Notes under the pieces: generated by a model
The model's database searches: none
The model's input: only the letters and a program-made list of their open reading frames with translations
Told to the model about the DNA's origin: nothing
Program-made: the position numbers and the translations under genes
Shown here: positions 1 to 3,258 of the stretch, one piece after another
How the letters are laid out: each line of letters starts with the position of its first letter
Numbering within the stretch: the stretch's first letter is position 1
NCBI GenBank assembly: GCA_018710795.1
Contig: DVJH01000018.1
Location: 1 to 5,854, forward strand
Direction: 5' to 3'
From: Candidatus Galligastranaerophilus gallistercoris
GTDB lineage: Bacteria; Cyanobacteriota; Vampirovibrionia; Gastranaerophilales; Gastranaerophilaceae
Length of the DNA: 5,854 bases

Positions 1-437
1 ACTTTTTTAACGGGATATAAAGTTGAATATTTTTCCCTTGTTTCATCCGAACTTAAACATTTTTGAAGTTTTAATCTCTGAAGATTAATCGGCAGTTCTT
101 CAATATCAAACAAATCAAGCGCCGCTTCAAAATCTATTTTTAAATCAAGATATTTTTTCTGGTTTTCGGTCAGATAAAAGATTTTTTCTTCATCTTTTTT
201 TATGATTTCGTTTAAATGAAAATCGGACTTTTTACCGAGCGCCGAATTAAAAATTTCCGCAGCCAGATTGTTTTTTTCTTCAATTGACAAATCAGAAATT
301 TTAATATCCGCCGAAATTAAAAATTTATGTAAAATGTCGTCTAAAACTCTTTCATATTTTTCAACGGGCGGCTTAAACCGTGTCAGTCTGTCAAGGCAAA
401 TTTTTATATAGTTTTTATCGGGAGTTTTGTATTTCAT
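1..437 (-). CDS. Unrecognised protein, N-terminal 145 residues (runs off left edge)
   Basis: The minus strand is open without a stop from an ATG at 437 down to position 1. It gives at least 145 residues beginning MKYKTPDKNYIKICLDRLTR. I do not recognise the family. The visible part is hydrophilic, rich in Lys, Glu, Asp and Leu and looks mostly helical; I see no signal peptide, membrane segment, zinc-binding cysteine cluster or nucleotide-binding loop. A Pro-Pro turn follows the first helix (residues 23-24), and a Leu-rich stretch near residues 114-128 (LPINLQRLKL) could be an interaction helix. Codon use resembles the neighbouring plus-strand genes, so a real native gene is likely. The start is the first ATG after a good promoter-like pair (464-492), although no strong Shine-Dalgarno precedes it. 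It is divergent from the cysteine-peptidase-like gene at 535. The rest of the gene lies outside the window. Confidence 0.72.
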   Translation of the reverse strand, partial: MKYKTPDKNYIKICLDRLTRFKPPVEKYERVLDDILHKFLISADIKISDLSIEEKNNLAAEIFNSALGKKSDFHLNEIIKKDEEKIFYLTENQKKYLDLKIDFEAALDLFDIEELPINLQRLKLQKCLSSDETREKYSTLYPVKK

Positions 438-438
438 C

Positions 439-447
439 TGGTATAAT
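439..447 (+). promoter_or_regulatory. Extended -10 promoter element for the gene at 535
   Basis: TGGTATAAT is a perfect extended -10 (TGnTATAAT). No convincing -35 lies 16-18 bases upstream, as is common for extended -10 promoters. A start near 454 would give a leader of about 80 bases before the ATG at 535. The element lies directly upstream of the minus-strand start codon (437), so the two promoters face each other and their transcripts overlap. Confidence 0.5.
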
Positions 448-463
448 TTTTCTAACTTATTAA

Positions 464-492
464 ATTGTAAAATCAGGTTCAAAAAAAAGCAA
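464..492 (-). promoter_or_regulatory. Sigma-70-type promoter for the minus-strand gene
   Basis: Read on the minus strand, TTGCTT (492-487) and TACAAT (469-464) are separated by exactly 17 bases, which is a good match to a -35/-10 pair. Transcription would begin near 457, about 20 bases before the ATG at 437. The elements sit inside the leader of the divergent gene that starts at 535. Confidence 0.5.
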
Positions 493-534
493 TTTTTTGA
501 TTGTCCGGGTTTTAAAAAATATAAGGGCAAAGTT

Positions 535-1899
535 ATGATACAAAGTATAGGGCAGTATAATATACCAAATATCGGCGCTACAAGCTTTAATGCGGCAACA
601 AAACCGCAAATGCAGCCTGCGGCGGCATTCAGCCCCGTTTATCCTTTTTTGCCTTCTCAAATAAGCTCAAATGCCCTTAATAATACTATAGACACGAAAT
701 TAACCAAACAGGAAGATATTGAAAAATATAATACGATAACAAAAGCCCTTGCAACTTCAAATACGGAAAAAACAAGCCCCGTTGACAATGTTTTAAGACA
801 AAAAAAACTTGATGCCCTTTTGAAAAACGGAACGCTTTTAAACAAAAATTCAAACGATTTATCAACGGTTTTGGATAATCTCTATAAAGCCGTAACAACC
901 CCCCGTGCCGCCGATATGGACGGGGTGAAAATTGCGGGTCAGATTATTGACGCATTGTATAATCCCGCAATTATTACCCAAAGATTCGGAGATGTCCCGA
1001 ATGAAGCACGGATATTTATAGGGAACAAAGAAGGTGCATACGAAGCAGACAGCGTAAATACGGAAGGCTCGGGCACCTGCGTTGCCGCAAGCGTTGAATT
1101 TCATATGGCAAATAAGCACCCCGCCGAATTTGCAAGATGGGCGGAATCTTTAACAAGCCCCGAAATGAGCGTTGAAAAAGACGTGAATTTATCGGCATTA
1201 TCCTCAAACACAATGAATGCCGTCTGGCTTTTAAGGGAATTCGGCGTTAAGCCCGAACAATTTAATTTCTATAAAGCTAAACTCAATTTAAAACCCGACG
1301 CAAATGCGATTACAAGAGCACAAATTCAGGATAATTACTGGGATATGGGCGAAAGAAGCATAATCGATGTTATGATTCAATCCACTTTAATGCAATTGGG
1401 ATCCCAGCAAAGCTATAATTCCCTGACCGATATCAGGGGCGGTAAATTTAATTCCAATCCGCAGGGGTTAATTGAATTTGAAAAAACGTTTATTGAATCC
1501 ATTGTGGAAAACAACGAAAGAACGTCAATCGTATATCAAAACGTTGATAACGACCAGAACCTTTTAGGATGGAATTGCGATTTATCGACAATACAAAAAC
1601 ATATAACAGACACGATTGATTCGGGCGAAGATGTTATTATAGGATATGTTTTAACCGCCAAAGAATGCAATGAGCCCGCTTCAAACCCCAATAAAATCGT
1701 AAACGGACATGAAATAACAATTGTCGATTATAAAAAAGATTTATCGGGCAAGTTGATATTTGTATGTAATGATACGGACGATGATAAGCCGCACCTTGTT
1801 GAATATCCGGCTGATTATCTGCTGCCCAAAATTCACCATGCGGGCTATCCCGTTCAAATTGTTGAAGAAAATCAAAACGGAATTTTAAAATCCGCTTAA
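535..1899 (+). CDS. Putative papain-fold cysteine peptidase-like protein, 454 aa
   Basis: I do not recognise a named family, but the protein has the ordered signature of a papain/transglutaminase-like fold. It has a Cys at the start of a helix (EGSGTCVAAS, C182), a later His leading a beta strand (NGHEITIVDY, H392) and an Asn/Asp about 20 residues on (VCNDTDDD, N412/D413). The first 50 residues are rich in Pro, Ala, Asn and Gln and probably disordered; there is no clear signal peptide or membrane segment. Residues 55-150 look helical, and 183-340 form an alpha-rich insert between Cys and His. The ATG at 535 is chosen because AAGGG (523-527) sits 7 bases before it. The frame is open further upstream to a TTG at 427, but that would run through the promoter -10. 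The gene stands alone, divergent from the left-edge gene and followed by the MarR/efflux cassette. Substrate and location are unknown; it could also be a transglutaminase-like or inactive relative. Confidence 0.8.
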   Translation: MIQSIGQYNIPNIGATSFNAATKPQMQPAAAFSPVYPFLPSQISSNALNNTIDTKLTKQEDIEKYNTITKALATSNTEKTSPVDNVLRQKKLDALLKNGTLLNKNSNDLSTVLDNLYKAVTTPRAADMDGVKIAGQIIDALYNPAIITQRFGDVPNEARIFIGNKEGAYEADSVNTEGSGTCVAASVEFHMANKHPAEFARWAESLTSPEMSVEKDVNLSALSSNTMNAVWLLREFGVKPEQFNFYKAKLNLKPDANAITRAQIQDNYWDMGERSIIDVMIQSTLMQLGSQQSYNSLTDIRGGKFNSNPQGLIEFEKTFIESIVENNERTSIVYQNVDNDQNLLGWNCDLSTIQKHITDTIDSGEDVIIGYVLTAKECNEPASNPNKIVNGHEITIVDYKKDLSGKLIFVCNDTDDDKPHLVEYPADYLLPKIHHAGYPVQIVEENQNGILKSA

Positions 1900-1908
1900 A
1901 TCGTTTTT

Positions 1909-1952
1909 AAAATTTTTGGTTTTAAACCGTTTTTTAAAAGAAAAATTTTTTT
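1909..1952 (+). terminator. Weak AT-rich terminator-like region after the 454-aa gene
   Basis: Ten bases after the stop codon there are complementary tracts AAAATTTTT (1909-1917) and AAAAATTTT (1941-1949), with smaller nested arms (GGTTT/AAACC at 1918-1928; TTTTAAA/TTTAAAA at 1920-1939). A T-run ends at 1952. The pairing is almost all A-T, so stability is low and intrinsic termination here is only a guess, supported by its position between two transcription units. Confidence 0.3.
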
Positions 1953-1957
1953 GTCCA

Positions 1958-1983
1958 AATATTGTTGACAAGGAAACAAAAAT
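1958..1983 (+). promoter_or_regulatory. Operator-like repeat copy 1 (probable MarR site, over the -35)
   Basis: This is a 26-base sequence that recurs at 1995-2020 with 23 of 26 identical bases. Its core TTGTTGACAAGGAAACAA is an imperfect inverted repeat with arms TTGTT and AACAA. It covers the -35 hexamer (1965-1970) of the promoter of the downstream regulator gene, which is the classical position for a repressor site. Confidence 0.6.
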
Positions 1984-1993
1984 GTTGTATATT
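1965..1993 (+). promoter_or_regulatory. Sigma-70 promoter of the marR/CDF operon
   Basis: A consensus -35 TTGACA (1965-1970) is followed after exactly 17 bases by TATATT (1988-1993). The start is expected near 2000, giving a very short leader of about 20 bases before the ATG at 2021. It is the best-matching promoter in the window, and its -35 and start region are both overlaid by the operator-like repeats. Confidence 0.75.
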
Positions 1994-1994
1994 T

Positions 1995-2020
1995 AATATT
2001 GTTAACTTGGAAACAAAAAT
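1995..2020 (+). promoter_or_regulatory. Operator-like repeat copy 2 (probable MarR site, over the start region)
   Basis: This is the second copy of the 26-base repeat, 37 bases downstream of copy 1. It spans the expected transcription start and ends at the base before the start codon, so it also contains the only plausible ribosome binding sequence (GGA at 2009-2011). The core TTGTTAACTTGGAAACAA again has TTGTT/AACAA arms. The inner TTAACTTGGAAA matches the AdcR zinc-repressor box (TTAACYRGTTAA, from memory) at 9 of 12 positions. Confidence 0.6.
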
Positions 2021-2461
2021 ATGTATGAAAAATTATTAGATCTTCTTATTCAATTTTTAGAAGCGGAAAAACTGTTTGAAAAAAACCATAAAAGCCAAAC
2101 CGGCGCCCTTTTTGAAGAATTTTCAATCAGCGAGATGCATTGTGTTGATTTTATTTTTAAAACCGAACTGCCAAATGTAACAAAGCTTTCAGAGAAAATG
2201 AACATAACAAAAGGCGGTGTGAGTAAAATCATAAAAAAACTTATTGAAAAAAATGCGATAGAAAGTTTTTCCGTTGATACAAACAAAAAAGAAATTTATT
2301 ATAAATTGACAAATAAAGGAAAAAAAATTTTTAAACTCCATAAAAATATCCATGAAAAATGGTGCGAAATCAATCTTGAATTTTTTAAAAATTGCAGCAA
2401 AGAAGAAATAAAATATACAATTTTATTTCTTGAAAAATATATTCAATACTTAAAAAAATAA
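2021..2461 (+). CDS. MarR-family winged-helix repressor, probably metal-sensing
   Basis: The 146-residue length and layout are typical of MarR proteins: N-terminal dimerisation helices (about 1-30), a winged helix-turn-helix in which NVTKLSEKMNITKGGVSKII (52-71) includes the recognition helix, a wing with the usual NKKEIYYKLT strand (88-97), and C-terminal dimer helices (about 100-146). Three histidines are notable: H40 in SEMH, and H107 and H111 spaced i, i+4 in KLHKNIHEKW. These correspond to H42, H108 and H112 of the zinc repressor AdcR (alignment from memory); the AdcR ligand E24 is not clearly conserved, with E20 and H23 nearby. The gene is first in an operon, 18 bases ahead of a DmeF-type metal exporter, and its promoter carries two repeat copies that fit autoregulation. 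I infer a regulator that senses Zn or a related divalent cation and releases the exporter gene. The MarR assignment is secure; the ligand is inferred. Confidence 0.9.
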   Translation: MYEKLLDLLIQFLEAEKLFEKNHKSQTGALFEEFSISEMHCVDFIFKTELPNVTKLSEKMNITKGGVSKIIKKLIEKNAIESFSVDTNKKEIYYKLTNKGKKIFKLHKNIHEKWCEINLEFFKNCSKEEIKYTILFLEKYIQYLKK

Positions 2462-2479
2462 TTTTTTGAAAGGAATAGT

Positions 2480-3157
2480 ATGGAAAATCATCACCACACA
2501 CTTACGAGCGAAAACGAAAAAAGAACGCTTGCCGTTATAATCTTTACCCTTATTGCCATGGCAGCCGAAATTCTATACGGTTATTATACAAATTCAATGG
2601 CACTTTTGGCGGACGGCTATCATATGGGAACCCATGCGCTTGCGCTTTCGCTTACATATATTGCATACGTCCTTTCAAGAAAACTTGCCCATAACCCTAA
2701 ATTTGAACACGGCACCGATAAAATAGGAACGCTTGCCGCATATACAAGTTCGTTATTTTTGGGCCTGACCGGTATATGGATTATTATTGAAGCATTTATA
2801 AGGTTTTTAAACCCCTTAAATATTATGTTCAATGAAGCTATCCTTGTTGCAATAATCGGCTTAATCGTGAATGCCGCCTGCATTTTTATAATGGAAGGAA
2901 ATCATAAACATATCGAGCATTCCGATGAAAAATGCGACGCACATAATAAAGACTATAATTTTCTTGCGGCATATTATCATATTTTAGCCGATGCTCTTAC
3001 ATCAATTCTTGCAATAATTGCGCTTTTGGTCGGAAAATATTTCGGAATTAATGCTCTTGATTCGATTGTCGGATTCTTGGGCGGTATCTTAATTCTAAAA
3101 TGGGCATTCGGCTTATTAAAAAATACGATTAAAATTTTAATCGATATGAAAGAATAA
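2480..3157 (+). CDS. dmeF: DmeF-type cation diffusion facilitator (Co/Ni/Zn efflux), lacking the C-terminal domain
   Basis: This is an inner-membrane metal/proton antiporter of the CDF superfamily, 225 residues. It opens with a His cluster (MENHHH). Features shared with DmeF proteins are ENEKRTLAVI (11-20), NSMALLADGYHMGTHALAL (38-56, with D45, H48 and H52 in TM2), FEHGTDKIGTLAAY (75-88), FNEAILVAIIGLIVNAA (117-133), a His/Cys loop (H142, H144, H147, C152, H155) and AAYYHILADALTSILAIIAL (163-182, with H167xxxD171 in TM5). Six membrane segments are expected. The protein ends at LLKNTIKILIDMKE, where full-length DmeF proteins (about 300 residues) continue into a cytoplasmic metal-binding domain. 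No remnant of that domain is visible after the stop, so this is a short form rather than a fresh truncation. AAAGGA (2469-2474) is a good ribosome binding site. Co-transcription with the MarR gene is likely. DmeF homologues export mainly Co and Ni; the metal here cannot be read from sequence alone. Confidence 0.9.
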   Translation: MENHHHTLTSENEKRTLAVIIFTLIAMAAEILYGYYTNSMALLADGYHMGTHALALSLTYIAYVLSRKLAHNPKFEHGTDKIGTLAAYTSSLFLGLTGIWIIIEAFIRFLNPLNIMFNEAILVAIIGLIVNAACIFIMEGNHKHIEHSDEKCDAHNKDYNFLAAYYHILADALTSILAIIALLVGKYFGINALDSIVGFLGGILILKWAFGLLKNTIKILIDMKE

Positions 3158-3257
3158 CATTAAGAAACAATTGTTAACAAACCTTTTGTAAAAAAAGCAA
3201 TTTCTCTCTTTGTATATACTTTTTATATATATATCATCCCCACAAATAAAGAGAGAA
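3158..3257. other. Intergenic region between exporter and calpain-like gene
   Basis: This 100-base, very AT-rich gap holds a perfect palindrome TTGTTAACAA (3171-3180), the left arm of an inverted repeat (3201-3211), a possible -10 TATACT (3215-3220) without a clear -35, an alternating TATATATATAT tract (3224-3234), and the right arm of the inverted repeat overlapping the start of the next gene. No convincing GC-rich terminator follows the exporter gene, so read-through is possible. Confidence 0.5.
3171..3180. promoter_or_regulatory. Operator-like palindrome TTGTTAACAA
   Basis: This is a perfect 10-base palindrome, directly preceded by GAAACAA (3164-3170). Both pieces, GAAACAA and TTGTTAAC, are the half-sites of the paired operator-like repeats at 1958-2020, but here they are abutted and in reversed order. 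It could be a third binding site of the MarR protein, upstream of the large calpain-like gene, or chance in AT-rich DNA. Confidence 0.25.
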
Positions 3258-3258
3258 A
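3201..3258. repeat. Perfect 11-base inverted repeat bracketing the promoter/start of the large gene
   Basis: TTTCTCTCTTT (3201-3211) and AAAGAGAGAAA (3248-3258) are exact reverse complements separated by 36 bases. The right arm contains the only ribosome-binding-like sequence (AAAGAG) and the first base of the ATG at 3258. If transcription starts upstream of 3201, the arms could pair in the RNA and hide the start. If it starts after TATACT (3215-3220), only the right arm is transcribed and the repeat would act as DNA, for example as a looped operator. Confidence 0.6.

Noticed and set aside
427..534. Upstream in-frame extension of the 454-aa protein to a TTG codon
   Set aside because: The extension runs through the TGGTATAAT promoter element, lacks a ribosome binding site, and encodes a Phe/Lys/Asn-rich peptide unlike the rest; the ATG at 535 has AAGGG at good spacing.
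2050..2286. Minus-strand open frame opposite the MarR gene
   Set aside because: It is fully antisense to a well-supported MarR coding region, with no ribosome binding site and a Phe/Ser-rich translation typical of antisense to Lys/Glu-rich genes.
3126..3143. Perfect 18-base palindrome CGATTAAAATTTTAATCG
   Set aside because: It lies inside the last codons of the exporter gene and is mostly A/T. There is no T-run after it to make a terminator and no second copy, so coding constraint plus chance is sufficient.
3224..3234. Alternating TATATATATAT tract
   Set aside because: It could be read as several overlapping -10 boxes, but with no -35 at proper spacing it cannot be assigned; it is more likely simple AT-rich intergenic DNA.
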